Counted from the stretch's first letter, positions 42,167-51,242 are shown. The stretch: 64,000 nt of DNA from Aquimarina brevivitae (GCF_004216895.1 NZ_SGXE01000006.1:70894-134893); one strand, 5' to 3'. The notes: generated by a model from the letters alone, not told the origin. Translations and numbers: made by a program.

Positions 42167-43594
42167 CTAGTTTTCTACAAAAAAATCATTTTTAAACCCG
42201 ATCAGGTATAATTTCTTTCGTGCTCTGGTGATTGCTGTGTATAGCCATCGTAGGTAATCTCTAGAAATACCATCTGGTAAATACGGCTGTTCTACAAAAA
42301 CGGTATCCCATTGCCCCCCCTGAGATTTATGACAGGTTATGGCATACGAAAACTTTACTTGTAGCGCATTAAAGAATTTATTGTTCTTTACCCCTAAAAA
42401 CTTTTTATAATTTGAGCGTTCGGAGGCATAATCCTTTTGTACCTCTTGATATAACTTATTGGATTCTTCATAACTTAAAGAAGGCGTCTCCGAAGTCAGT
42501 GTGTCTAAAAGCAATACCGTTTCAAAAGGTTTTTGATCTGGGTAATCGACCATGACTACTTTTACTTCTGCAAATTTAAAACCATACAATTCTTTGACTG
42601 CAAAGATCTCTAATACCTTTATAATGTCTCCATTGGCGATAAAGCCAGCTTCACTCTTATTATCCAACCAAAAATAATTATTCTTTACGACCATCAAATG
42701 GTCACCGGCAGACAATTCTTCTTCTTGAAAAAGAATTCGAGATCGTATTTGCTGATTATAAATATTGGCGCGCTTATTAGATCGCAATATAATAACAGAC
42801 TCTTCGTGACCCTGTGTATGGTAGGCGTCGTTAATTGCGTCCATAATTTCGTGTCCATCCACCAAACGGACAACATCAGTAAAAGAGCTAATATTGAATT
42901 TGAAATCATCATATATTTGATCATTTAACAGCTCTCTTAATTCTGTGGCATTCATCAATATACCACTATCTTCTGCCTGGCGCACTACTTCATCCAACTC
43001 TATTTCATCTACGGTTTTATTAAAACCTAATGCAAGCTTATCCGCGTCTAAGGCCGGACTAACTTCTAGTTTTACCGGAGGTAACTGTGCCGTATCTCCG
43101 ATAAATAATAATTTGCAGTTATAACCAGAATAGACATACATCATTAAATCATCTAACAATGACCCATTTTCAAAGAGTTTGCTTTCTGTTGGTGCATCTG
43201 GTATCATTGAAGCTTCATCAACGATAAATATTGTGTTACGATTTTTATTTTGCTTGAGTTGAAACGCTACTCCACCTGATTTATCCTTCTTAGGGTAATA
43301 AATATTCTTATGTATGGTTTGTGCGTGCCGACCAGCATAACTACTAATTACTTTGGCAGCCCTACCGGTAGGTGCTAATAAAATAGATTTCAACTGCACC
43401 TTCCTCAGGTTGTTCACCAAGGTACCGATCAAGGTTGTTTTACCTGTACCTGCATATCCTTTGAGTAAAAAAAGTGTATCTTTAGTATCCGATAATAAAA
43501 AATGAGATAACTTCTGCAGTACCAAATCCTGCTTTAGTGTAGGTTCAAACGGAAATTCTTTTTTGAGTAATTGATAAAATTCCGTTTCCTTCAT
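42167..43594 (-). CDS. RecD-like superfamily 1 DNA helicase
   Basis: A ~475-residue ATPase. Walker A is LLKGYAGTGKTTLIGTL near residue 45, motif II VDEASMIPD near 130, motif III GDTAQLPPVK near 165, and the C-terminal UvrD_C_2 region FSYAITCHKSQGGQWDTVFV near 425, then YTAITRARKKLYLIG. It lacks RecD's extended N-terminal domain and matches single-subunit RecD-like/Pif1-like helicases. I prefer the ATG at 43594 (MKETEFYQL) over 43606. Role in DNA repair is inferred from family. Confidence 0.93.
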   Translation of the reverse strand: MKETEFYQLLKKEFPFEPTLKQDLVLQKLSHFLLSDTKDTLFLLKGYAGTGKTTLIGTLVNNLRKVQLKSILLAPTGRAAKVISSYAGRHAQTIHKNIYYPKKDKSGGVAFQLKQNKNRNTIFIVDEASMIPDAPTESKLFENGSLLDDLMMYVYSGYNCKLLFIGDTAQLPPVKLEVSPALDADKLALGFNKTVDEIELDEVVRQAEDSGILMNATELRELLNDQIYDDFKFNISSFTDVVRLVDGHEIMDAINDAYHTQGHEESVIILRSNKRANIYNQQIRSRILFQEEELSAGDHLMVVKNNYFWLDNKSEAGFIANGDIIKVLEIFAVKELYGFKFAEVKVVMVDYPDQKPFETVLLLDTLTSETPSLSYEESNKLYQEVQKDYASERSNYKKFLGVKNNKFFNALQVKFSYAITCHKSQGGQWDTVFVEQPYLPDGISRDYLRWLYTAITRARKKLYLIGFKNDFFVEN

Positions 43595-43725
43595 AGACTT
43601 TAACATTTTAATAATAGTGCCTCAAAAATAAGGGTTCTATACTCTTTTTACCAGTCATTATCGTTTTAATTGAATCTAAGAGGCCACTTTTTTAGTGATA
43701 AACTTTTACGATTCAAAAAAAATTG

Positions 43726-43733
43726 TAGATTTG
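43726..43733 (+). promoter_or_regulatory. Probable -7 box of the 43768 gene
   Basis: TAGATTTG matches TAnnTTTG and lies 35 bp upstream of the ATG. At the 19-bp spacing the -33 triplet is TTT (43704-43706), one base off TTG. Confidence 0.55.
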
Positions 43734-43767
43734 CGTATACACTAATGTAAAAAAGCTAAAATATAAA

Positions 43768-44415
43768 ATGAGAATCGTTGTTCAATTAGTTCTTTGGGTT
43801 GTTATCATTTTTTTAGGGTACCTTGTATTTAATTCTGTAATGGGCCCTGTACGATTTAATAAAGTAAAAAAAGCTAGATACGCTAAAGCAATCGAAAGCC
43901 TTAAAGATATCAGACAGGCACAATTGGCTCACCGTACCGTTACAGGTTCTTTTGAAAAAGATCCTCAAAAATTAATCGCCTTTCTTGATACCGCAAAATT
44001 TACGCTAACCCAGAGAAGAGATTCAAGTTTTATGTCTTACAATAAGATCTTAAAAATTGACGAACCAAAGGATACAGTGGTTATCGACACCCTTGGATAC
44101 GCTTCGGTAAAAGATTCCTTATTTAAAGGTACAGACCGCTACAAGAATATGATGGAGATCCCAGTTAAAGGCGTAGACAAGAAATTTGAAATGAATGCTG
44201 GGTTTATTTTAAAGAATGATTTACGTATCGCGGTTTTTGAAGCTAGAGTTTCTAAAGACGTATTACTATTCGATCAGGATAAAGATCTCCTAGCTCAAGA
44301 GAAAGAAGTAGTTTCTGTAGATGGAGTAAACGGAGAATATTTATCTGTAGGCTCTATGACAGAAGTAAATACATCAGGTAACTGGCCAAAATCTTATGGT
44401 TCTAACGACCAATAA
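43768..44415 (+). CDS. Conserved single-pass membrane protein, unknown function
   Basis: A 215-residue protein with one N-terminal membrane helix (VVQLVLWVVIIFLGYLVFNS), a basic stretch (RFNKVKKARYAKA), and a helical region (IESLKDIRQAQLAHRTVTG) that resembles the start of pseudopilin-like proteins. A mixed alpha/beta C-terminal domain follows. No catalytic motif is visible. It overlaps the next gene by 20 bp, so it forms an operon with the DUF3822 gene and rsmD, which I recall as a conserved flavobacterial order. Confidence 0.8.
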   Translation: MRIVVQLVLWVVIIFLGYLVFNSVMGPVRFNKVKKARYAKAIESLKDIRQAQLAHRTVTGSFEKDPQKLIAFLDTAKFTLTQRRDSSFMSYNKILKIDEPKDTVVIDTLGYASVKDSLFKGTDRYKNMMEIPVKGVDKKFEMNAGFILKNDLRIAVFEARVSKDVLLFDQDKDLLAQEKEVVSVDGVNGEYLSVGSMTEVNTSGNWPKSYGSNDQ

Positions 44416-45214
44416 TACAGCACCAAAAATCTTACATAAATTGTCCATTCAGGTAAGCCTGAGTGGACTTTCTTTTTGTACCCAAAATAAAGATGGTGAA
44501 ATAGTTGCCTATCACCACGACAACTTTGGTATCCAATTATCACCAGACCAATTACTGGAAAAGGTGGAGAAGGAATTAGATCAAAATCCAGATTTAGCTT
44601 TTGATTTTGAAGCTGTAGAAGTAATACACCAAAATGAATTGTATACTTTAGTTCCAAGCCCACTATTTGATGAAACCCAAGCCAAGGATTATTTGCAATA
44701 CAGCATAAAACTGCTCGAAACTGACTTTGTCGCTGTAGATACTTTAGAGCAAATGGAGGTCAATTGCGTGTATGTACCTTATACGAATATCAATAACTTC
44801 TTTTTTGAACGCTTTGGATCTTTTACCTACCACCATGCACAATCTGTGTTTTTAAAGCATATCGGGTCGTATCACAAAAATACAGTTGAGAAAACCATTT
44901 ATGCCAATCTACACGAAAAGAGTGTTGATCTCGTGGCAATGGAGCGAAATAAATTACTCTTGGCGAATAGCTTTACTTGTGAAACCACAGAAGATTTTAT
45001 TTACTATCTACTGTTTACAGCAGAACAATTGCAGTTTAATCCAGAAGAATTTACGCTAACACTGCTTGGGAATATAGAAAAAGATGATCCCTATTATGCC
45101 ATTGCCTATACGTATATCCGTAACGTAAGCTTAGGCGGGTTACTCCCTGCACCCACTATACTTGCGCCAGCATCTGACTTTGTGCAACATAAATACTTTA
45201 CCTTACTCAGTTAA
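44396..45214 (+). CDS. DUF3822 family protein
   Basis: A 272-residue soluble protein of DUF3822. Its fold resembles ASKHA/actin-like ATPases of the type IV pilus PilM type, but I see no clear phosphate loop. Recognisable parts are LHKLSIQVSLSGLSFCTQN near residue 12, NELYTLVPSPLFDETQAKDY near 85 and LTLLGNIEKDDPYY near 222. The gene starts within the end of the upstream membrane protein gene and is 9 bp before rsmD. Together with the pilin-like neighbour this hints at a membrane-scaffold pair; function unproven. Confidence 0.82.
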   Translation: MVLTTNNTAPKILHKLSIQVSLSGLSFCTQNKDGEIVAYHHDNFGIQLSPDQLLEKVEKELDQNPDLAFDFEAVEVIHQNELYTLVPSPLFDETQAKDYLQYSIKLLETDFVAVDTLEQMEVNCVYVPYTNINNFFFERFGSFTYHHAQSVFLKHIGSYHKNTVEKTIYANLHEKSVDLVAMERNKLLLANSFTCETTEDFIYYLLFTAEQLQFNPEEFTLTLLGNIEKDDPYYAIAYTYIRNVSLGGLLPAPTILAPASDFVQHKYFTLLS

Positions 45215-45223
45215 AACTAAACC

Positions 45224-45784
45224 ATGCGTATTATATCCGGAAAACATAAAGGAAAAAGAATACAAGCGCCTAATAAGCTACCCGTTAGACCTACTACAGA
45301 TATGGCGAAAGAAGCGCTTTTCAATATCCTGAATAATCAATATTACTTTAGTGAGGTAACCGTATTAGATCTATTTTGTGGTATTGGTAGTATCAGTTTG
45401 GAGTTTGCCTCAAGAGGCACAACAACTATCACTGCAGTAGATGCACATTATGGATGTGTGGGCTTTGTTAAAAATACAGCTAAAGAACTAGAGGCACCGA
45501 TTGAAACTATAAAAAGTGATGTCTACAGCTATTTAGAAAAAGCAGCGGGTAAGTATGATATCATTTTTGCCGACCCCCCTTATGACTTTAGTGAAGCAGA
45601 ATTTTTAAGAATTGCAACCTTGGTTTTTGAACATAAACTTTTAAGTGACGATGGTGTATTAATTATTGAACACGCTAAGCACACTTCACTCGAAGCTGGG
45701 ATCAACTATGCACATTCCCGTAAATACGGAAGCTCTGTGTTCAGTTTTTTCAATCATAACACGGTTAATGAAACCGAAGAATAA
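45224..45784 (+). CDS. rsmD: 16S rRNA (guanine966-N2)-methyltransferase RsmD family
   Basis: A 186-residue SAM-dependent methyltransferase. It begins MRIISGKHKGKRIQAPNKLP with RPTTDMAKEALFNIL, the SAM-binding VLDLFCGIGSISLEFASRG near residue 45, and the catalytic motif IFADPPYDFSE near 113 (an NPPY-type DPPY). The length is normal. It ends the three-gene plus-strand operon. Confidence 0.95.
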   Translation: MRIISGKHKGKRIQAPNKLPVRPTTDMAKEALFNILNNQYYFSEVTVLDLFCGIGSISLEFASRGTTTITAVDAHYGCVGFVKNTAKELEAPIETIKSDVYSYLEKAAGKYDIIFADPPYDFSEAEFLRIATLVFEHKLLSDDGVLIIEHAKHTSLEAGINYAHSRKYGSSVFSFFNHNTVNETEE

Positions 45785-45820
45785 CAGTGGTATGGTTAGC
45801 GAACGCTATAAAAACACCAT

Positions 45821-46270
45821 TCATTTTGTCATCACCGAGGTCTTGATCGAAAACTCATCGATAGACTTTAAATTACTCAAAGATTGTATTTTGTCTGAGG
45901 TATCATCTACGATATCTTCATAGAAAGCTAGCGTTTTAGCATCAAAACCTGGGGTATGTTCTGCTGTGATTTTAAAGATATCCATTTGATACAAAAAACT
46001 ATTTAAGATATGATGGCTTGAGCAAAGCATTGCTTTGTAAATATTGCGTTTTGCTTTTTCAAGCTGTGATTCCCTGCTGTTTCTGTAATAATCAATACTA
46101 ACAAAAAGTACAACGATCCCAAGTAAAACAATCAATTCTAAGATCGATTTTTCGAGACTTGCAAAAAAATTGAGTACGTAAGTAAAAATGTTGATTTCTA
46201 GAAAATTGTTGATTAGGTAGATCGATATAGCCAGTACCGATCCCACAATAGTAAGCCTATACCTATTCAT
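45821..46270 (-). CDS. Small membrane protein with kinase-like SSHHILNS segment
   Basis: A 149-residue protein with two transmembrane helices (LTIVGSVLAISIYLINNFL and ILELIVLLGIVVLFVSIDYY) followed by a cytoplasmic helical region (RNIYKAMLCSSHHILNSFLYQMDIFKIT). This resembles the dimerisation helix of some histidine kinases, but no ATPase domain follows. It could be a truncated sensor remnant or an intact small membrane regulator. The adjacent 16-bp palindrome (46396-46411) may be an operator. It is convergent with rsmD. Confidence 0.65.
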   Translation of the reverse strand: MNRYRLTIVGSVLAISIYLINNFLEINIFTYVLNFFASLEKSILELIVLLGIVVLFVSIDYYRNSRESQLEKAKRNIYKAMLCSSHHILNSFLYQMDIFKITAEHTPGFDAKTLAFYEDIVDDTSDKIQSLSNLKSIDEFSIKTSVMTK

Positions 46271-46395
46271 GGAAGGTGGAGTTTTGAGTGAGGTAATTAG
46301 TGACGATGTGTGAAAATCTTCTCATTACGATTGTGCAACTATTTGGTTAAAAAATTGCCATTACGTTAAGGTTCAGGATAAATATACATAAAATT

Positions 46396-46411
46396 ATCTT
46401 AAAATTAAGAT
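46396..46411. promoter_or_regulatory. 16-bp palindrome upstream of the 45821 gene
   Basis: ATCTTAA-AA-TTAAGAT is a perfect inverted repeat 126 bp upstream of the minus-strand membrane protein gene. AT-rich palindromes arise easily by chance, so an operator role is only possible. Confidence 0.3.
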
Positions 46412-46440
46412 TTACTAGTAATTTAATAAGAATAAACTAT

Positions 46441-46500
46441 AAAATACCCCTATCGTTATTATTGTTTTACCGCATTATCGGTTTATCCATCTGCTACAAA
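46441..46500 (-). repeat. Degenerate third copy of the structured repeat
   Basis: On the minus strand GATGGATAAACCGATAATGC and ACGATAGGGGTATTTT recall GTGGATAGTGGCGCTAATGC and GGATAGGGGTATCGG of the two full elements downstream in coordinates. The plus-strand 11-mer ATACCCCTATC is shared exactly with element A. No terminator stem is kept, so it looks like a decayed copy. Confidence 0.4.
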
Positions 46501-46507
46501 TGCTAAA

Positions 46508-46640
46508 CAAAAAACCACGACACACCGATACCCCTATCCTTGTTGCCGTGGCTTTATTAACATACATAAGTCTAGCGATGTTATTTTGGCATTAGTGCTA
46601 TACTTATACTCTTATGTGTCTGGAAAGGTTATAATGTTAC
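46508..46640 (-). ncRNA. Structured element A: candidate small RNA with terminator
   Basis: On the minus strand this 133-bp unit begins GTAACATTATAACC, contains GACACATAAG and GCACTAATGC, and ends with a hairpin (CCACGGCA paired with TGTCGTGG, loop holding GGATAGGGGTATCGG) followed by T6 and G. TAACAT near the start can pair with ATGTTA and ACATAAG with CTTATGT, giving two enclosing stems. It has the same length, order and ending as element B. No coding frame or exact promoter is seen; it could be its own transcript or processed from readthrough. Confidence 0.55.
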
Positions 46641-46695
46641 TCTATAAATTGATATTTTTTAAAATTTGAAGCGTACTATCCTGAAGCATCATAAC

Positions 46696-46828
46696 AAAAA
46701 ATCAGGTCGCGGTCCATTACCCCAAATATTCCACGACCTATACGATTTTTTGTAACACACAAACTTAAACTTTAGCAGCATTAGCGCCACTATCCACTTA
46801 TATGTGTCAGTAACCCCAAAATTGTTAC
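46696..46828 (-). ncRNA. Structured element B: candidate small RNA with terminator
   Basis: This 133-bp unit, 55 bp upstream of element A in the minus direction, begins GTAACAATTTTGGGG, contains GACACATATAAG and GGCGCTAATGC, and ends with AGGTCGTGG paired with CCGCGACCT (46739-46731 with 46712-46704) around a loop holding TTTGGGGTAATGG, then GA and T6. GTAACA can pair with TGTTAC later in the unit, matching the enclosing stem of A. The stem sequence differs from A but pairing is kept. Confidence 0.55.
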
Positions 46829-46905
46829 TATGGTTCTTAAAACTTTAACAATAAGTATTCCAAAAATGGATTACGGTAAAGAAAATAAATAAAAAATAAG
46901 CGATC

Positions 46906-47811
46906 TTAAGCTACTTCATGACCCAGAGAGGCCTCGTATATTTTAAACCAGTCTTGATCCGTCAGTGTCGTACGGCTTACTTCAGTGGTATCCTTTATTC
47001 TATTCATTTTTGTGGAACCAACCACAGGGATGATATTTGATGGATGTTTTAGGATCCAGGCTAATAGGATTTGATCCATACCTAAACTATAGGTATTAGC
47101 TAATTCGTTTAGCACTTTTTTGATGCGTTGAATTCGCTCCGAAGGTTTACTATTAAAAAATTGCCCACCGGCAAGTGTAGAATATGCCATTGGTGCTATA
47201 CCCTTTTGCATACATTGATCTAAAGTGCCATCAATAAATGGATCTAGTTGTACCGGAGATACTTCTATTTGGTTAGTGCAGAGCATAACATAGGAGTCTA
47301 AAAGTTCAAATTGAGAAGTTGTAAAGTTAGAAACACCAAAGTGTATCACCTTACCACTATCCTTTAACGCAGTAAATGCTTCGGCAATTTCTTCGGGCCG
47401 CATTAATGGTGATGGCCGATGTAGTAATAAAAGATCAATATAGTCTGTCTGCAAATTAGTTAATGACCGATCTACGGACTTCAAAATATGATCTTTACTC
47501 GTATTATATGACTTTAATTGATGTGCCGGTCTATTTGGAGTAACCAATTGTATGCCACATTTGGTGATGAGCTGCATTGCGGTTCGCTGTGATGATCTGT
47601 TCTTAATCGCTTTACCAAATAACGCTTCGGTTGTATAATGTCCATAGATATCAGCGTGATCGAAAGTAGTAACTCCAATTTCCAAACAATTATCGATTAG
47701 CTGGGCCGTTTTATTTACCGATAGTTGAGCACCCCATTCACCCCAGTTCATACAACCCGCAACAATACCTGATACCTTTAGTCCATTGTTAGAAAGCTTT
47801 TGTGGAGTCAT
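46906..47811 (-). CDS. Aldo/keto reductase
   Basis: A 301-residue NADPH-dependent TIM-barrel oxidoreductase. Catalytic residues fit the family: Asp in FDHADIYGHY with Tyr (near residue 50-56), Lys in MQLITKCGIQ near 83 and His in LLLLHRPSPL near 131. The cofactor end has IIPVVGSTKMNRIKDT near 270. It resembles the YdhF-like group in the RPSPLMRPEEIAEAF region. Its substrate is unknown. It is 14 bp downstream of the GH3-beta-lactamase gene, so it may be the last gene of that long operon. Confidence 0.93.
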   Translation of the reverse strand: MTPQKLSNNGLKVSGIVAGCMNWGEWGAQLSVNKTAQLIDNCLEIGVTTFDHADIYGHYTTEALFGKAIKNRSSQRTAMQLITKCGIQLVTPNRPAHQLKSYNTSKDHILKSVDRSLTNLQTDYIDLLLLHRPSPLMRPEEIAEAFTALKDSGKVIHFGVSNFTTSQFELLDSYVMLCTNQIEVSPVQLDPFIDGTLDQCMQKGIAPMAYSTLAGGQFFNSKPSERIQRIKKVLNELANTYSLGMDQILLAWILKHPSNIIPVVGSTKMNRIKDTTEVSRTTLTDQDWFKIYEASLGHEVA

Positions 47812-47825
47812 CTTTATCTATCTAT

Positions 47826-50750
47826 TTAACGTATTATAGCCTTATAAATCACACGTTGTATTTCCGACCGTATATCGTTGCTAATTAATTTGCGATTGGC
47901 TGCATCCGGATAGGTTCTATTACTTAAAAACACATAGATCAACTGCTCTTCAGGATCTGCCCAAGTGAATGTACCCGTAAATCCACTGTGACCAAAACTC
48001 GTCATCGATATGCAACCACAAGTTGGGCCTACATCACCTAATTGAGGTTTGTCAAAACCTATTCCTCTTCGCACATCATCATCACAATAGTAGCAGGTAT
48101 TGAACTCATCCAAAGTATTACCACTCAAGTACTTTTTACCTCCGTAGTATCCCTTATTTAGATACATCTGCATAATTTTGGCGACATCATTGGCATTGGC
48201 AAAAAGCCCTGCATGGCCTCCTATACCACCAAACATGGCTGCACCTTGATCGTGCACATATCCATGTACTACTTGCTTGCGAAATATTTGATCATCCTCT
48301 GTAGGCACAATTCGATCCTTATCAAACTTTTTTAAGGGCAGAAATCCCATATTACTTGCCCCTAATGGATTATAAAAGTGTTGTTGTGTAAGATTGTCTA
48401 AATTATTTTCGTAATGCTTTTCAATATAAGCTTTCAATAAATAATACGGTAAATCACTATAGCGATAACTCAAACGGTCTCGTAGCTCGCTCTCCTTAAT
48501 CTGTAACATTAAAGAGTCTCTCATATCCGATCTCAAATACAATTGATCCGTGACTTCAATATTAAACTCTTCTGATTTCTTTTTGCGATAATATTTCGGG
48601 CTTGGAGCAGTGGTTACCGAATCTAACGTATGTAAATAGAAAGGTATCCATGCCTTAAGCCTTGCGTAGTGAGACAACATATCCTTAATATTGATATTTT
48701 CCTTATTAGAGCCTTTAAAATCAGGTAGCATATCCCCTATTTTACTGTCTAAGGACACCAAACCTTGATCTCTCAACTCCATCAACAACGGAAGGGTGGC
48801 TAAAATTTTAGTCAACGATGCTAAGTCATAGATATCTGTTAATTTTACTTTTCGCTGTTTTTTATAGGTATGATAACCATAATTTTTATGATAAATCACC
48901 TTTCCTTTTCGAGCAATTAAAAGTTGCACGCCAGGTGTCATGTCCTCTGCTAAAGCTACATTGACAATGGAATCGACCTGTTGTAACTTATAAGAGTTGA
49001 TACCGACCTGCTCTGGTAATCCGTAGGATAGTCTTTTTAGGGATCGTGTTTCATACCCTGATCCTACTGGATACTCTTCTCCCAAACTAACCGGTAATTC
49101 TCCTTTTGCTTCAATAGCTCCAAATAATAATTGAGCCGCTTTTTGCTGAGCAACTTCACTATTTTGATACGCCATTAGTATCCCTTCAAAATTAGTTGTC
49201 GATTTTAGATCGAGCATTGCATAGGGCCTACTAAATACCGAAAGTATTGTTGGGTTTAAGCGCGCTATTTCATACAACCATACTAATTCTTTATCCTTAA
49301 ATTCATAAGCTGCCCAAGGGCTTTTATTGGATTTATGATACCCTATGATTACATAATTGTATTGTTTTAATTGCTCTAAGATGTCGCTCAGTTTATCTCC
49401 TTTAATCCAATCTACCTGTGCATACAAGTTTAACTGATCAAAAAATGGTTGTCCATCATCATCGCCAAGGCTTACATAGGCTATTTTCTTTAGGTCCAGA
49501 TTTTTTACCGGAAGAATTGCTCGATCATTTTTAATTAGGGTCAAAGAATGCTCCACAAGCTCTTCGTGCAACACGTCATCCTGTATACTATTCAAGTCCT
49601 GATGTAAATATGCTAAATCCACCGGTTTATACTGATGCAGGCCCACTTTATATTTTGCATATAAAATCTTTTTAACGGAATGACTTAAACGTTGCTCAGT
49701 GATCTTACCCGATTCGTACGCCTCCATAATTTTTTGTGCAGCTAAGGGCACATTTTCTGAAATGAGTAATACGTCATTACCCGCTAAAAAAGCCGCTAAA
49801 TCAATATCCCCGGGTTCTTTAAAATTAGAAGCTCCCTTCATATTAAGAGCATCAGTAAAAATTAACCCATTAAAGTTCAAGCTATCCTTAAGAATAGTTG
49901 TCACTATATTTTTTGAAATCGATGAAGGATACCCAGATCTAGACTCTAAACTTGGGATATTAAGGTGTGCTACCATAACACTAGACAAACCTTCTTTGAT
50001 CAACTTCTTATACGGATAGAGCTCTACACTATCTATTCTGGCAGCCTCAAAGTCCACAGTAGGTAAGGTTTTATGAGAATCGCTATCGGTATCCCCGTGA
50101 CCAGGAAAGTGTTTTGCGTTAGCCAATACGCCTTCGGATTGCAACCCTTTCATAAAAGCCAATGCTTTTTGGGTTACATTTTCTTTGTCCTCACCAAAGG
50201 ATCGATTTCCTATAATCGGGTTTTTAGGGTTGGTATTGATATCCACCACCGGAGCAAAATTGAAATGTACTCCTAGTCGTTTACAGTGCTTAGCGATTTG
50301 CTTACCAGTTCTTTCGATCAGCCAATTATCTTTTATCGCTCCCAATGTCATATTCCAAGGGAAAGCATAGGTGGAGTCTAAACGCATTGCTAACCCCCAC
50401 TCTGCATCCATACCCACCAAAAGTGGAACTTTCGCTAATTCTTGAAATTCATTATTGATTTTAGCCTGGCGATAAGGCCCTCCTTTAGAAAATATAATAC
50501 CTCCAATATGGTTTTCTTTGATCTGTTTCTTGATTTTGTTAAGTTCAGCGGTGCTCCAAGACGAATAGGCATCAACCATAAATAGCTGACCTACCTTCTC
50601 TGCCAAGGACATCTGATTATAGATGCTATCGACCCACTTTTTCTGCGCATTAAAATTTTTGACCACCAACGGATTAGCCTCTTGACAGAACGCGCTTACA
50701 GAAACAACTAAAAAAAGGATTAAGGTTAACTTCCTAGGACTATACTTCAC
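47826..50750 (-). CDS. GH3 beta-N-acetylglucosaminidase fused to class C beta-lactamase-like domain
   Basis: A 974-residue exported protein with a signal peptide (cleavage near SVSAFCQ). Residues ~35-380 form a GH3 domain of the NagZ type with KHFPGHGDTDSDSHKTLP near 215, whose Asp-His pair is the general acid. A GH3 C-terminal-like domain follows (~395-570). The last ~390 residues are a serine hydrolase of the beta-lactamase/PBP-like family with SLTK near 645 (LASLTKILATLPLL), YSD (YRYSDLPYYLL) and HSGFTGT. Both parts suit peptidoglycan turnover in the periplasm. The fusion is recurrent in Bacteroidota. Confidence 0.93.
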   Translation of the reverse strand: MKYSPRKLTLILFLVVSVSAFCQEANPLVVKNFNAQKKWVDSIYNQMSLAEKVGQLFMVDAYSSWSTAELNKIKKQIKENHIGGIIFSKGGPYRQAKINNEFQELAKVPLLVGMDAEWGLAMRLDSTYAFPWNMTLGAIKDNWLIERTGKQIAKHCKRLGVHFNFAPVVDINTNPKNPIIGNRSFGEDKENVTQKALAFMKGLQSEGVLANAKHFPGHGDTDSDSHKTLPTVDFEAARIDSVELYPYKKLIKEGLSSVMVAHLNIPSLESRSGYPSSISKNIVTTILKDSLNFNGLIFTDALNMKGASNFKEPGDIDLAAFLAGNDVLLISENVPLAAQKIMEAYESGKITEQRLSHSVKKILYAKYKVGLHQYKPVDLAYLHQDLNSIQDDVLHEELVEHSLTLIKNDRAILPVKNLDLKKIAYVSLGDDDGQPFFDQLNLYAQVDWIKGDKLSDILEQLKQYNYVIIGYHKSNKSPWAAYEFKDKELVWLYEIARLNPTILSVFSRPYAMLDLKSTTNFEGILMAYQNSEVAQQKAAQLLFGAIEAKGELPVSLGEEYPVGSGYETRSLKRLSYGLPEQVGINSYKLQQVDSIVNVALAEDMTPGVQLLIARKGKVIYHKNYGYHTYKKQRKVKLTDIYDLASLTKILATLPLLMELRDQGLVSLDSKIGDMLPDFKGSNKENINIKDMLSHYARLKAWIPFYLHTLDSVTTAPSPKYYRKKKSEEFNIEVTDQLYLRSDMRDSLMLQIKESELRDRLSYRYSDLPYYLLKAYIEKHYENNLDNLTQQHFYNPLGASNMGFLPLKKFDKDRIVPTEDDQIFRKQVVHGYVHDQGAAMFGGIGGHAGLFANANDVAKIMQMYLNKGYYGGKKYLSGNTLDEFNTCYYCDDDVRRGIGFDKPQLGDVGPTCGCISMTSFGHSGFTGTFTWADPEEQLIYVFLSNRTYPDAANRKLISNDIRSEIQRVIYKAIIR

Positions 50751-50756
50751 AAAAGA

Positions 50757-51242
50757 TTACTTTAAAAATCGACTGTGCCAACTTTCTTTAGCAGGCACCT
50801 CCCAGCTAGATTTATACTCTGCCAGATTAGTTACTAAATTATTAAAAACAATGGTATTGGGGGAAACCGAACGGTTTTTTGCCATTTTTTTGAATTCAAC
50901 AAGGGGTTTATATGCTACAAACTCACCTTGCTTAAAAGAAACATTCATTTTATCCATCAAATCTACGTTGTATTCTTTCTCTAATTGCTGAATAAAATGT
51001 ACTGAGGCATCTATTGAACAACCAGTTGCCTGATTGAGTTGTTGATCCAAAGCTAAAATTATAAACCGCTTATAACGAATATCATACCCCGATCTTAGTG
51101 CAGCCCCGTGTGCTGTCCATTGGGTGATAAATGCATCTAATTTTGTCTTAATTTCTGCTATCTCGTCTTCAGTAAAAGACCTATTTGCCTGATAAATCCA
51201 AACTCTGGCATTATCCGGCAAAGTATTAAACGCTACTAACAT
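50757..51242 (-). CDS. Conserved protein, often labelled ABC transporter ATPase
   Basis: A 161-residue protein beginning MLVAFNTLPDNARVWIYQANRSFTEDEI (quoted in two recognisable parts, the first ending at ARVW). I recall it being annotated in flavobacteria as ABC transporter ATPase, but there is no Walker A, Walker B or ABC signature, and it is far too short. Later landmarks are TGCSIDASVHFIQQLEKEY near residue 88 and FKQGEFVAYKPLVEF near 112. Function unknown. It lies 6 bp upstream of the GH3 gene. Confidence 0.8.
   Translation of the reverse strand: MLVAFNTLPDNARVWIYQANRSFTEDEIAEIKTKLDAFITQWTAHGAALRSGYDIRYKRFIILALDQQLNQATGCSIDASVHFIQQLEKEYNVDLMDKMNVSFKQGEFVAYKPLVEFKKMAKNRSVSPNTIVFNNLVTNLAEYKSSWEVPAKESWHSRFLK

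Noticed and set aside
46271..46905. CRISPR array in the 635-bp noncoding gap
   Set aside because: The repeats are two imperfect 133-bp units, not short identical repeats with unique spacers, and no cas genes are near.
50757..51242. Label of ABC transporter ATPase
   Set aside because: There is no Walker A, Walker B or LSGGQ motif in 161 residues, so the name is unsupported.
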